A stretch of DNA of 55,519 nt, taken from contig JADLBC010000007.1 in the NCBI GenBank assembly GCA_020847985.1, positions 1 to 55,519 of the forward strand, written 5' to 3'. The position numbers and the translations under genes were made by a program. Source of the DNA: Dehalococcoidia bacterium. GTDB lineage: Bacteria > Chloroflexota > Dehalococcoidia > Tepidiformales > Tepidiformaceae. How positions within the stretch are numbered: the stretch's first letter is position 1; each line of letters starts with the position of its first letter. Shown here one piece after another: positions 23,670 to 34,100 of this stretch. The notes under the pieces were generated by a model that was not told the DNA's origin, searched no databases, and was given only the letters and a program-made list of their open reading frames with translations.

Positions 23670-24479
23670 TTGTCCGAACCATCTCTGCTCCGCGAGCTCA
23701 CCGCCGAAGGCGTGCTCGTCCTCACCCTCAACCGCCCTGAAACGATGAACGCGCTCACCGGCGAGATCTCGCAGGGCATCCAGGCCGCCGCCCTCGAATC
23801 CAAGACGAACGACGCCATCCGGGCGATCGTCATCACCGGAAACGGCCGCGGCTTCTGCGCCGGCGCCGACCTCAGCGGCGGTGGCCCCGCGCGCCGCAAC
23901 GGTGGCGAACCCACGGCCGTGAAGCGCAGCGCCTTCACCGACCGCGTCGGCCCCGGGCCGATGATCATGGCGCTCGCCGATGCCGACGTGCCCATCATCG
24001 GCGCGATCAATGGCGCCGCCGCCGGTGCGGGCTTCGGCCTGGCGCTCTGCTGCGATGTCCGCATCGCCTCCGAGCAGGCGCGCATGGGCACCATCTTCAT
24101 CAAGCGCGGCCTCGCCACGGATTACGGCACGAGCTACTGGCTCCCACGCATCGTCGGTATCGCCAAGGCGTACGAGCTGCTCTACACCGGCGACATCCTG
24201 AACGCCGAACAGCTCCTCGATGTCGGCCTCGTGAACCGCGTGGTGCCGGCGGAGAAGCTGCTGGAAGAGACGATGGCCTTCGCCCGCAAGATCGCGTCCG
24301 GCCCACCGCTCGCCTACACCTATGTCCGCCGCAACGCCGCCCGCAGCCTCGACCAGGGACTCGCGGCGAACCTCGAGCTCGAATGGTCGCACCAGAAGGA
24401 GTTGCTCCGCACCGGCGATGCGGCCGAGGGCTTCCGCGCGTTCCTGGAATCGCGCCAGCCGGTGTTTACGGGCTCCTGA
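23670..24479 (+). CDS. Enoyl-CoA hydratase/isomerase family protein
   Basis: A 269-residue crotonase-fold enzyme acting on acyl-CoA thioesters. Motifs: LTLNRPETMNALTGEI, the oxyanion-hole strand GNGRGFCAGADLSGGG, and the second oxyanion loop PIIGAINGAAAGAGFGLALCCDVRIAS. After this, RMGTIFIKRGLATDYGTSYWLPRIVG is the helix region that holds the catalytic acids in hydratases. TTG 23670 is chosen because GGAGG stands seven bases upstream and the protein then begins at the family N terminus. It probably works with the neighbouring hydratase and CoA-transferases in degradation of an organic acid; the exact acyl group is not evident. Confidence 0.92.
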   Translation: MSEPSLLRELTAEGVLVLTLNRPETMNALTGEISQGIQAAALESKTNDAIRAIVITGNGRGFCAGADLSGGGPARRNGGEPTAVKRSAFTDRVGPGPMIMALADADVPIIGAINGAAAGAGFGLALCCDVRIASEQARMGTIFIKRGLATDYGTSYWLPRIVGIAKAYELLYTGDILNAEQLLDVGLVNRVVPAEKLLEETMAFARKIASGPPLAYTYVRRNAARSLDQGLAANLELEWSHQKELLRTGDAAEGFRAFLESRQPVFTGS

Positions 24480-24503
24480 ATGCGCGCCCCTCGGGGGGGC
24501 GGG

Positions 24504-24509
24504 TAGTAT
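24504..24509 (+). promoter_or_regulatory. -10-like element before the second enoyl-CoA hydratase gene
   Basis: TAGTAT followed by CC, 31 bp before the ATG; the same TAGnATCC form precedes lemA and the subtilase gene. No clear -35. Confidence 0.25.
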
Positions 24510-24540
24510 CCGCGCACACGCACCGCGGATGGAGGACGGT

Positions 24541-25395
24541 ATGACCGATTACGAGAATATCCTCGTCGAGACCGGCGACGGGGTCGGGACGATCACGCTC
24601 AACCGGCCGGAGAAGCTGAACGCGCTCAGCGAGGCGCTGCAACTCGAACTCCAGGCCGCCCTGCGCGAATTGAACCCCGGTGACGAGGTCCGCGTCATCC
24701 GCATCAAGGCCGCCGGCCGCGCGTTCTGCGCCGGGTACGACCTCACCCCCGGGACGCGGCGGCGTGCCGCGAACAGCCCCGGCGCCGGCTCGCGTGCCTG
24801 GGAGCTGGGCGAATCGCGCATCGCCCTCGACCGCGACGGGCTGCACACCACCGTGCAGCGCTGGCTCTGGATGTGGTCGTTCCGCAAGCCGATCGTGGCG
24901 CAGGTGAACGGCTTCTGCCTGGCCGGTGGCGGCGAACTCGCGGGCGCCTGCGACATCATCTTCGCCGCCGAAGATGCGAAATTCGGTCACCCCGCTTCGC
25001 GCGCGCTCGGCATCCCGCCCACCCTCGGCCTCTGGCCCGCGAAGATCGGCATGCTCAAGACGAAAGAGCTGCTCTTCACCGGCGACATGATCGATGGCAT
25101 CGAGGCCGAACGCATCGGCATGATCAACCACGCCGTCCCGGCCGAGAAGCTGGATGAGGCCACGCTCGCCTTCTGCAAGCGCATCGCGAAGCTGCCGATG
25201 GATGCCCTGAGCGTGCACAAGCACGTCACCAATCGCTGGTTCGAAATCGCCGGGCTGAAGACGGCCGCCGCCGAAGGGGCCGAGTTCGACGCCATCTACC
25301 ACGAGACCGCCGCCTTCCGCGAATTCGCGCGCATCGCCGCCGAGAGCGGCCTCAAGAACGCGCTCGCCTGGCGCGACGAGCCCTTCCGCCAGTAG
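24541..25395 (+). CDS. Enoyl-CoA hydratase/isomerase family protein
   Basis: A second crotonase-fold enzyme, 284 residues, only distantly like the first. Motifs: TITLNRPEKLNALSEAL, AAGRAFCAGYDLTPGTRR (first oxyanion loop), then a longer insert (SRAWELGESRIALDRDGLHTTVQRWLWMW) before KPIVAQVNGFCLAGGGELAGACDIIFA. The second catalytic Glu region GHPASRALGIPPTLGLWPAKIG differs from classic hydratases, so isomerase or other crotonase chemistry is possible. ATG 24541 has GGAGG five bases upstream. It ends 8 bp from the convergent fused CoA-transferase gene. Confidence 0.9.
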   Translation: MTDYENILVETGDGVGTITLNRPEKLNALSEALQLELQAALRELNPGDEVRVIRIKAAGRAFCAGYDLTPGTRRRAANSPGAGSRAWELGESRIALDRDGLHTTVQRWLWMWSFRKPIVAQVNGFCLAGGGELAGACDIIFAAEDAKFGHPASRALGIPPTLGLWPAKIGMLKTKELLFTGDMIDGIEAERIGMINHAVPAEKLDEATLAFCKRIAKLPMDALSVHKHVTNRWFEIAGLKTAAAEGAEFDAIYHETAAFREFARIAAESGLKNALAWRDEPFRQ

Positions 25396-25403
25396 CCGCG
25401 GCC

Positions 25404-27731
25404 CTAATCCACAGCCGGCGCCGGTGGCGAATCGGCGAGCACCCCGTGCGCGTACAGCGAATCGATGCGGGCATCGTCGAGGCCGAGCACGCGGCTGAGC
25501 GTCTCGCGGTTTTGCCCGCCGAGGCAGGGCGCGGCGAACCACCGGGCGTGGCCGCGGTCGCCATCGAACCGCACCGGGTTGCCGTCCCAGGGTGTGGTCC
25601 CGGCCTCCGGGTGTTCGAGTTCGACGAAGTAGCCGCGTGCGGCCAGGTGCCGGTCGGCCAGGTACTCCCCCGGCCGCTGGACCGCTCCCGCGGGTACACG
25701 CGCTGCAGCGAGCGCCGTCATGAGTTCACCTTTCGCCCGCCCGGTGGTCAAAGCTTCGATGACCGCGTCGATCGCCTCCCGCGCCCGTAGCCGCCCCTCG
25801 ACGGTGGCCCAACCCGGGGCAGCACCGATCTCGAGCACGAGGCACAGCGCGGTCCATTCGGCATCGTCGCGACAGGCGACCGCGACCCATTCGTCGTCGC
25901 CCTCGCAGCGGTACACCCCCTGCGGCGCGTATTCCCGGTGCGCATTTCCCATCCGCCGGGGCTCTTCGCCGCTGAGCTGACGTTCGATGAACGCCTCCGC
26001 GAGGAACCCGACGCCGCATTCGTGTTGCGAAAGATCGACCAGGCAGCCCTCGCCCGTTCGCTCGCGCCGCCAGAGCGCGTTGATGACGGCGGACGCCGCG
26101 GTCGTCCCCGCCATGGCGTCCGTTAGCGCCTTCGAAGTGACCCGCGGTTCGCTATCGCTGTAGCCCATCAGCGCGGTGAGGCCCGTGATCGGTTCGATGC
26201 TGGGCCCGAGGCCGACGTAGTCCCGGTACGGGCCGCGCATCCCGAACGCGGGCATAGCGAGGTAGACGATGCGCGCGTTCGCGGCCTTCAGCGCTGCGTA
26301 CCCGAGGCCCAGGCCGGGCATCGCGCGGGCGCTGAAGTTCTCGATCACGACATCGGCCTCGCGCACCAGCCCAAGGAACAGTTCCTTGCCCTCGGCGGAC
26401 TTGAGGTCGAGGCAGACGCTCGTCTTGTTCCGGCTCAGCTTGTTGAAGAGTCCCTGCGTGTTCCACGGGTGCGCGCTGGTGGCGCCCGGGAAGATGGCGC
26501 CCCGGCCCGTGCTCGCCTCGACTTTGATCACCTCCGCGCCGAGGTCGCCCAGGATCCGCGTCGCCAGCGGCCCCGACCAGATGCGGGTGAGGTCGATAAC
26601 ACGCACGCCGGCCAGTGGACGGGAGGGGGCACCGTCGCCGGCTGTCGCGGTGCGGGCCGCGGGGAATTCGCGCCATTCCACGCCGGCGGCCGGTTCGAAT
26701 GGCTCCACAGGCGGCTCGTCCGGCGCCTCCTCGCCCACGAAACGGTAGGGCGAACCGGGTACCCGGAGGGCCTCGCCGCCGATGCCCCGCGTTTCGCGCC
26801 AGGATTCGCGCTCGCCCAGGTGGGGGTCTTCCAAGACCTCCTGGAGGGATGCCGCGAAGCCCACGGGCACGCGCCAGCTCTCCTGCCCGGCGCGAAAGAT
26901 CTCCCGCCGCGGCACATCCCAGAGCGCCTTCACCGTCGCCTCCTCCACCGCGTCCTGGTCGGCCATGCGCCCGGCGTTGGTCGCCCATGGGCCCTCGGCG
27001 GCCGCCTCCGGGTGGCCGATCCAGTGCGCGAAGGGGAACCAGAAGTTCTGCAGGATGTTGACCCCGTACCAGCCGTCCGCGCTGGGCAGGAGGGTCGTCG
27101 GGCAGAGGTTCTCCCAGCGGTTGCCGTGGCGGCTCCGGGTGATGCCCTCGAAGCGCCACATCGTGTCCGTGAACTGGTGCAGGCTCGCGAGGCACTCCAG
27201 CATCGAGACCTCGACCGTGCCCGCCTGCCTCCCGCCGAGGAGCGCGGCCAGCGCGGCGAGATACGCGTACGTTCCCGCCTGGTACGCGACATAGTTCCCG
27301 GGCATCGTGAGCGGCGCGCGCCCCGGGTCGCCCATGAGCCAGGTGTACCCGCCAAGCGCGAGCAGCGTCGAAGGCGTCGCCGGCCAGTCGCGGTAGGGGC
27401 CGTCGAGCCCGAACGGCGTGATGCTCACGCGGATCGCATTCGAACCCGCGCCGAAGTCGAGCACGCGGTACGCATCGAGCGCCGCCACGGGGTGGTCCGT
27501 GAGCACGATGTCGGCCGTGGCGGCCAGCCGTTCGATGGCGGCCCGGTCGCCCTCCGCCGCCAGGTCGAGCCGCACACGCCGCTTGCCGCCGTTCACCGCG
27601 ATGTCCGCGGCCGGCGGCGGTGCTGCCCTCCCGGGGCTCTCCAGTTTGATGACTTCGGCCCCCCAGCGGCGGAAGAGCTTCGCGGCGAACGCGGCGGCCT
27701 CCTCGCGGTCCGAAAGCTCGAGTACGCGCAC
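25404..27731 (-). CDS. Tandem-fused class III (CaiB/BaiF) CoA-transferase
   Basis: A 775-residue protein made of two CaiB/BaiF domains (residues ~1-365 and ~375-775). Such enzymes move CoA between carboxylic acids through an Asp-bound anhydride. The C-terminal half keeps the Asp in SKALTDAMAGTTAASAVINAL. In the N-terminal half the aligned position is Ala (NYVAYQAGTYAYLAALAAL), so only one half looks catalytic. The family normally forms an interlocked homodimer, so the fusion may be a covalent pseudo-heterodimer. GTG 27731 starts at the first Rossmann strand. A second, independent fusion of the same design lies 161 bp upstream on the same strand. Confidence 0.92.
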   Translation of the reverse strand: MRVLELSDREEAAAFAAKLFRRWGAEVIKLESPGRAAPPPAADIAVNGGKRRVRLDLAAEGDRAAIERLAATADIVLTDHPVAALDAYRVLDFGAGSNAIRVSITPFGLDGPYRDWPATPSTLLALGGYTWLMGDPGRAPLTMPGNYVAYQAGTYAYLAALAALLGGRQAGTVEVSMLECLASLHQFTDTMWRFEGITRSRHGNRWENLCPTTLLPSADGWYGVNILQNFWFPFAHWIGHPEAAAEGPWATNAGRMADQDAVEEATVKALWDVPRREIFRAGQESWRVPVGFAASLQEVLEDPHLGERESWRETRGIGGEALRVPGSPYRFVGEEAPDEPPVEPFEPAAGVEWREFPAARTATAGDGAPSRPLAGVRVIDLTRIWSGPLATRILGDLGAEVIKVEASTGRGAIFPGATSAHPWNTQGLFNKLSRNKTSVCLDLKSAEGKELFLGLVREADVVIENFSARAMPGLGLGYAALKAANARIVYLAMPAFGMRGPYRDYVGLGPSIEPITGLTALMGYSDSEPRVTSKALTDAMAGTTAASAVINALWRRERTGEGCLVDLSQHECGVGFLAEAFIERQLSGEEPRRMGNAHREYAPQGVYRCEGDDEWVAVACRDDAEWTALCLVLEIGAAPGWATVEGRLRAREAIDAVIEALTTGRAKGELMTALAAARVPAGAVQRPGEYLADRHLAARGYFVELEHPEAGTTPWDGNPVRFDGDRGHARWFAAPCLGGQNRETLSRVLGLDDARIDSLYAHGVLADSPPAPAVD

Positions 27732-27892
27732 CTGGCACCCCCAACGGCCACCGCACGATGGTTCGCGGCGCGGTGGTTGGGCAAGGTTCTACGCGACTTT
27801 CATCGATCCCGCATGTCACGCCGGAGCGAAGGTCACCCCTGGGATGCCGGGTGCCGTGCGGTGAGCAGGCGTTGGCGGCAGGCGTGCCAGTC

Positions 27893-30322
27893 CTAGCTGA
27901 ACACGTCCAGCGCCGCCAGTTCCGCGACCTCGTCCTCCGCCATGCCGAAAATCTCCGTGAGCACCTCGACCGTGTGCTCCCCAAGCAGCGGCGCGCGTGT
28001 GTGCAGCGATACCGCCTTCGCCGAAAACCGCGTGGCGAAGCCGTCGTAGGGCACCCGCCCGATTTCCGGGTGGTCGAATGGCACGAAGAAGCCGCGGTGC
28101 GCCAGCTGCGGGTCGCGATGGAGGTCGGTCGCGCGCCGAATCGCGGCCGCCGGGACGCCCGCGGTCACCATCGCGCGCTCTGCTTCGAAAGCGGTACGCC
28201 CGGCTGCCCACGCCGCGATGCGCGCATCGATCTCGCCGGCGATGGCGCGGCGCGCATCGACCGTATCGAGGCTGCCGTCCGTCCATCCGGGCGCGCCGAT
28301 GACGCCGCACAGCGCGCGCCACTGCCTGGCATGCTCGACTTCGACCGCGATGAAGCGCTCGGTCCCGAGGGTTTGGTACACCCCGTGGGGAGAGCTTCGG
28401 GCGGATTCGATGCCGCTCGGCCCGGCGATATGACCGTTCGCCGCGGCGTCCAGCAGCACGGGCTCGATGAAGCGCACGCCGCACTCCACCTGCGAAAGGT
28501 CGATCGCCACGCCCATTCCCGTCCGCCGCCGCTCCAGGACCGCCGCGGCCACGGTCGCGACCGCGAAGCGGGGCGTGATGATGTCGGTGTATGGCCCGTA
28601 GGGGCCCGCGGGCGGGCGCCCGGGCCAGCCCGTCAGGTGCGTGATGCCCGAGATCGCGGCGCCGTGGTTGCCGAACCCGCCGTAGGTCGCATACGGGCCC
28701 GTCTGCCCCATGAGGCAGGTCGAGAAGGTGATGAGGTCGGGCCGGGCCGCGCGCAGCGATTCGCTATCGAGGCCGAGGCGCGCCATCGTGCCCGGCGTGA
28801 AGCTGTCCATCACGACATCGGCCCATTCGAGGGCGAGCCGCCTCGCGAGCGCGCGGCCCTGCTCCGTGGCGAGGTTCAGTGTCAGGCTGCGCTTGGAGGA
28901 GCTTGTGTTTCCCTGCCACTGGCTCCGGTTCGGCCCCGGGATGTTGTCCTTGAACGGTGGCAGCGCGCGCACCAGGTCCATGCGAGTGCCCGACTCGACC
29001 TTCACCACCGTCGCGCCGTGGTCGGCCAGCGCCTTCGCGGTCAGCGGCCCCGCCGCCACCCACGTGAGGTCGAGCACCTTGAGTCCGGCGAACGCTTCGC
29101 CGTCGCGGGGGCCATCGACGGGCGGGGCCGCGCGCGCGGGGACTGACGGCGGCGGCGCGGTAGCCGGCCCGGGCGCGGCGGCAGTCCCGGGTTGGCCGCG
29201 CGAGAGCCGGGCCGGGTAGCCGGGCGCGGTCGTGCCGCCGCGTTCGACCCAGAACCCGCGGGCCTTCAGCTGCGGCGATGCGAGCAGCTCGGCGGCATCG
29301 TTCACGGGCGCGACGCGAACATCGGACTCGGCGGCCCACGCCTGGATCGCGCCGCGTGTCGCCCGCGAGAGGTACGCCTGGGTCACCTGGTACACCGCGA
29401 GGAGCGCTTCCTGGCGCACGCCGCCGTTCAACACCCGTTCCTCGAACTCCGACCAATCGACCGATGCAAGTTCGTCGACGGCGAATGGGGTGCCACTGAG
29501 CGCGGCGATGGCGCCGGGCATCCCGCGGCCGAGCGCCTGGGGCTGCAACGTCGCTACAACCCAGCCATCGCCGCAGGGTGTCGCCGATGTGAATCCCGGG
29601 CGGTCGCTCGCGGCTTTGCGGTCGTCGCCGGCGCCGGGCGGGTCGCCGCCGGTGAGGGCGGGGTAGCCGGTCGCGTCCATGAGCGTCCACACCATCGCCG
29701 CCTGCGCGGAGACATCAAGATGTTGCCCGAGTCCGGACCGTTCGCGTTCGTTTAGCGCGATGATCGCGTCGGCGGCCGCCTGCGCCCCGGCATGGAAGGC
29801 GGACTGCGGAAACCCGATCGGGATCGGCGGCCGGTCGCCGTCGCCCTGGCGGGCCATGCGCCCACTCGATGCTTCGACCGTCAGTTCCGTCGCCGGCCAC
29901 GCAGCTTTCGGCCCATCCTGTCCGTACGGCGTCACCGAGACGTACACGATCCCGGGGTTCAGCTTCGAAAGCGCGTCGTAGCCCAGTCCCCATGCGTCCA
30001 TCGTCCCCGGCGCGAACGATTCGACGAGGACGTCCGCGCCCCGCACCAGTTCGCGGATGCGCGCGGCGCCGTTGCTGGTTGCCGGGTCCGCCACGAACGC
30101 CTGCTTGCCGGCGGCGGCGGCTTCCCAGTACAGGGAACGGCCCTCGCGGCCCGGGCGCGTGTCGAAGGGCGGGAGCGAGCGGGCCGCGGCTCCCTCCGGT
30201 GGTTCGAGCTTGAACACCATCGCGCCCAGGTCCGCGAGGAGGCGGCCGGCATATTCGCCCCACGGCGTCGCGAGATCGAGCACCGTGATGTCCGCGAGCA
30301 GGCCCCGGCCGGGTGTGGTCAT
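27893..30322 (-). CDS. Tandem-fused class III (CaiB/BaiF) CoA-transferase
   Basis: An 809-residue two-domain CoA-transferase. The N-terminal half (LADITVLDLATPWGEYAGRLLADLGAMVFKLEPPEG) has Ala at the catalytic position (PQSAFHAGAQAAADAIIAL). The C-terminal half (GLKVLDLTWVAAGPLTAKALADHGATVVKVES) keeps the Asp in YTDIITPRFAVATVAAAVL. A Pro/Ala linker near residue 405 joins them. ATG 30322 has GAGGGG just upstream. It differs enough from the next fusion to suggest a separate substrate. With the two enoyl-CoA hydratases these genes suggest activation and breakdown of CoA-linked acids. Confidence 0.92.
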   Translation of the reverse strand: MTTPGRGLLADITVLDLATPWGEYAGRLLADLGAMVFKLEPPEGAAARSLPPFDTRPGREGRSLYWEAAAAGKQAFVADPATSNGAARIRELVRGADVLVESFAPGTMDAWGLGYDALSKLNPGIVYVSVTPYGQDGPKAAWPATELTVEASSGRMARQGDGDRPPIPIGFPQSAFHAGAQAAADAIIALNERERSGLGQHLDVSAQAAMVWTLMDATGYPALTGGDPPGAGDDRKAASDRPGFTSATPCGDGWVVATLQPQALGRGMPGAIAALSGTPFAVDELASVDWSEFEERVLNGGVRQEALLAVYQVTQAYLSRATRGAIQAWAAESDVRVAPVNDAAELLASPQLKARGFWVERGGTTAPGYPARLSRGQPGTAAAPGPATAPPPSVPARAAPPVDGPRDGEAFAGLKVLDLTWVAAGPLTAKALADHGATVVKVESGTRMDLVRALPPFKDNIPGPNRSQWQGNTSSSKRSLTLNLATEQGRALARRLALEWADVVMDSFTPGTMARLGLDSESLRAARPDLITFSTCLMGQTGPYATYGGFGNHGAAISGITHLTGWPGRPPAGPYGPYTDIITPRFAVATVAAAVLERRRTGMGVAIDLSQVECGVRFIEPVLLDAAANGHIAGPSGIESARSSPHGVYQTLGTERFIAVEVEHARQWRALCGVIGAPGWTDGSLDTVDARRAIAGEIDARIAAWAAGRTAFEAERAMVTAGVPAAAIRRATDLHRDPQLAHRGFFVPFDHPEIGRVPYDGFATRFSAKAVSLHTRAPLLGEHTVEVLTEIFGMAEDEVAELAALDVFS

Positions 30323-30383
30323 GCGGTTCCCCTCGGCGCGCCGGGTTGGCGGTGGCGCATTGTAACGAGACCCCGGGCGCGCG

Positions 30384-31151
30384 TCAGTCGCTTTCGAAGA
30401 GCTGACCCAGCGCCGCCACCATCTCGCGGACGGTCCCGTCCCAGGTGGTTGCGGCGGCTGCCCGCACCGCCCCGCGCTCCTCTTCGGAGAGCCGCCACGT
30501 GTCCGCGGCCGTCGCGGGCAGCTCCGGGAGGTAGGAGACCCCGAGCAGATGCGCGAGCGTCGCGGAAGCCTCCAGCGGGGCATCCGCCGTGACGACGCCG
30601 TCCCAGCCCGCGAGGCAGCCAGCGCCGGGTTCGACCGCATCGAAAGCGGCGGCCGGGCCAACGGCGAGGAGCGTGCGCGCCGAGCCCGGTTGCGAAACGG
30701 GCGCCGGCGGCACCACCTCTTCGTCGCGGACCGTGACACTCGCCGCCCGGCCGTTCGCGCGAACGACCGCCGCGAAAACATCGTGCAGACCGGGCCAGCC
30801 GGCCACCGTGACTTCCAGCGGTCCCGGGGTCGCAGCCGATCGCCGCGCGGGCCGCTGCAGCACCATCGCGCCCAGGTGATCGGCCGCGGCTTCGAGTTCG
30901 CTCGTGACGGCGTCGAGCGCGCCCACCACGGCGCGGAGGTCGCCGCTCAGCGGTTCGAAGGCGAAGGGCGGGCCGCCCTCGACACTCGGGCCGCCTTCCA
31001 TGCGCGGCGCCGTGCCCGCTGCCGTCTCCGCCGCTGCCCGCGCGAACCACAGCCGGAAGTTGTACTCGATACGGTCGATGACGGGACGCCGGATCGGCCA
31101 GGTGCGCTCCCAGAGCGTGGCGATGAGGCGGGACACCGGTGATGACGTCAT
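30384..31151 (-). CDS. Unknown protein coupled to the glycosyltransferase fusion
   Basis: A 255-residue protein I do not recognise. The N terminus is a basic, aromatic amphipathic helix (LIATLWERTWPIRRPVIDRIEYNFRLWFARAAAETA), followed by a helical segment (LRAVVGALDAVTSELEAAADHL). A Rossmann-like alpha/beta part comes next (LEVTVAGWPGLHDVFAAVVRA, RTLLAVGPAAAFDAV, GWDGVVTADAP), ending in YLPELPATAADTWRLSEEERGAV. This could be a degenerate methyltransferase or glycan-assembly scaffold. ATG 31151 overlaps the stop of the upstream glycosyltransferase fusion (ATGA), so the two are translationally coupled and probably work together. Confidence 0.5.
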   Translation of the reverse strand: MTSSPVSRLIATLWERTWPIRRPVIDRIEYNFRLWFARAAAETAAGTAPRMEGGPSVEGGPPFAFEPLSGDLRAVVGALDAVTSELEAAADHLGAMVLQRPARRSAATPGPLEVTVAGWPGLHDVFAAVVRANGRAASVTVRDEEVVPPAPVSQPGSARTLLAVGPAAAFDAVEPGAGCLAGWDGVVTADAPLEASATLAHLLGVSYLPELPATAADTWRLSEEERGAVRAAAATTWDGTVREMVAALGQLFESD

Positions 31152-34100
31152 TCCGGCGCTGCCTGTGCGCGAATCAGTTCGTGGATGCACCGCGCGACCT
31201 CCTCGATGCTGTGGCGTGCCCGCCATGCCGTTGCCTGGTCACGGAGGGCGGCGAGCGTTGCGGGCTCGGCCAGCCGCGCGAGAATCGCGGCCAGGCTGGG
31301 CCGGGAGCCGTCCGTCAGCAGCCCCGGGCCCACCAACTCCAAGCCGTAGTGGGTGGTGCCCAGGCCCGCGATGGGGATCGCGCCAGTGGCCAGGTGATCG
31401 CGCAGCAACCCGAGCTCGTCCGCCCCGGGCGTGTGCGTGAGCAGCACCGCATCGGTGGCGCCACGAGCCGCTCGCAACTCCGCCGGCGACATCAGCCCGA
31501 GGACGGCGAACGCGGGCCGCGCCGCCGGGTCGCGCATGAGCCGGTGCAGGGCCGCGCGCAGTTCGGGGCGCAAAGGCTCTTCGGCCAACACCCGGAACAT
31601 GCCTCCGCCCGGCATCGGGGCCTGTACGGCGACCGCCTCCACGAGCGCGACCGCAGCCTCCGGGCCGGTCTCCGCCGGCAGGCCGATCACGATGTCCTCT
31701 GCGGCGAAGCCGCGGAGCGCACGGGCGGCATCGCGCTGCGACGGGGTCGCGCCGCGCGGCAACCCGATCGGCAGGACGCGAATCCGTTCCGCGAGTTCTG
31801 GGTGGCTCGCCGCGAGCCGGTCACGCAGGGTGTGCGAATGGACCAGGACGTGCCCTGGCATCCGGCCTGGCCACCATGCCGGTGGCTCCGCCCGTTCGGC
31901 GTCCCCGGCCAGCGGGACCTCGTGCAAATCGACCCAGGGGACGCCCGCCGCATGAGATGCCAGCGATGATGGCATCGCCGTCCCGGGGATGTGTTCGTAG
32001 ATGATCGTTCGCGTCGTGCCGAACCGCCCCGCCGGGGGTAGCGGCACCGGTCGCGGCGAGCCGGCCTCCAACAGTGGGATGGCGCGGCCCGTCTGCCACC
32101 AACTCAGGCGGCCGTGTGCGAGGAGTGCGGGCGCCAGTGCCGCCGTGTACTGCCCGATGTGTCCCGCGTCGGGTGGAGTCGGGCCCGCGAGCGCGACCTC
32201 CACCGCCGTGCGGTTCGTATCGCCCGGGATGTGCGGCACGCATGCGGGCTGCGTCGTGAGCGCCTCAAGGGCGAGCACCAATCGGCGCGCCACCGCCTCA
32301 CTGGTGAACGTCGCCGCCCGTTCGCGGCCCCGCGCCCCCAGCGCCCGGAGGTCGATGCTGCCATCGCAGACGCCCGCGAGCGCCCGCGCGAGTTCGATGG
32401 GCACGCCGCTCGTGGCGGTGATGCCCGCGTTGCCGATGACCTCCGGCTGGGACGAGTTGTGGACTCCGACCACGGGCAGGCTGGTGCTCATCGCCTCCGC
32501 CAGCGGCAATCCGAACCCCTCGTACCCCGAGGGGAAGACCAGCGCGACCGCGTCGCCGTAGAGCGCCCGTAACTCCTCATCGGTGACGTCCTGGAGCAGC
32601 GTCACCTCGTCTTCGAGCCCGAACGCGGCCACCGTTGCCAGGGTCGCGGCGCGCGCCGCCTCGGAGCCGGACATGACCATGCGCAGCGGCGGAAACCGGA
32701 TGCCCCAGTCGCGCAGGACCGCGAGCGCGCCGATCAGGCCGTCGGCGTTCTTGCGAGGGTCGGGGGCGCACATCGCCAGCAGGAAGCCCCCACTTCGCGC
32801 CCGGCCCCCCGTTTCCGCGCCCCAGAAGGCGTGGTCGGTTCCCGTGCCGATGGCAAGGACGCGTTCCGGCGGCATCCCGAGGTAGGCGCGCGCATCGTCG
32901 CGGGCCGAGTCGGAAATCGCGAGGAGACCGTCGTGGCGCTTCAGCCGCCGTGCGGCCGATTCGAACCGCATGCGTTCGCTCCCATCGGCCAGGTACCGCT
33001 CCTGCGACCAGACCATCGGGATCAGGTCGTACACGATCGACACGACGGCCGGAGAACCCTGCGTTCGCCGCAGCGGCGGGAGGTAGCTGTTCGTGGTTTC
33101 GAAGGGTGAGCCGGCGATGAACACATCGAGCGCGTGCGGGTTCGCATCGACGACCCGCTGCACGCCCGCGGGCCCCGCGGCGCTCAGTTCGACGTGCCGG
33201 GCCCCTGGCGCGAAGCCGTCGCCGGCGCGCTCCATCCCCGGGTGCCAGTAGAGGGTCAGCTCCGGGCCGTTCGACATCGCCGCGAGGGCCGACACCGCGC
33301 CGCGCAGGGCCCGGCCGATGCCCCGGTTGCGGGAAGTCGGCGATTGCGCGCCGAGCATATCGATGCCAACTCGCAGTGGGCTGGCTTCCCCGGCACGATA
33401 GATCGCGACATAATCGGGCTGGCGCTCGGGCGGTTCGCCGTCGATGCGCCAGCGCACGAGCGCCGCGGGCACGGGGTGCGGAACCGCCAGCGCGACGCTC
33501 GCGCGCTCCCACGAGCGCAACGTCCCGGTCGCGATGGCCTCGCCCGTGGTGACGTCCACAAGCTCGACCTCGGCCGTCAGCGGCGGCGTGGTCAGGATGC
33601 CCGCTTCGACCATGCCGGCCGCGAGACCGATCACTCCGGTCGTCGCGCCCCGCTCGTCCTGGCTGCCCGGCGGAAAGCGCAGGCCGTGCGCGCGAAGCGG
33701 TGGTATCGCCGCCGGGCCGGGCCGTGGCGCGGCCGCGCTCCGGCGCAGCGAGATGAAGGCGACGGCGTTCGCGTGCCCCTGGGCGGCCGCGTACGGCACG
33801 CGGTCGACCGAGGCGGGATCGACCTCCGTCCACAGCGAGCCGCCCGTCCGGCTCGCGCCCACCCGTTTCAGGACGCGAAGGTCGAACTGCTCCGCGGGAA
33901 CGTAGCCGCGGCCCACGAGTTCATGGATCGTGTCCGGGCCGAACACCACCTGCCACCCGCCCTCGGCGGCCTGCCCCCATGGCACGGTGATCAGCGCCTC
34001 GCCCCCCGGCGTGAGGAGATCGTGGATGCGCTTGATCGCGAGCATCGCCGGGGCATGGCCCCCCGGCTCGAGCCCGCCCGGGGCATCCCCATAGGCCGAG

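Noticed and set aside
26680..26700. A GGTTCGAAT stretch resembling a tRNA T-arm
   Set aside because: It is inside the CoA-transferase coding frame and no acceptor, D or anticodon arms can be folded around it.
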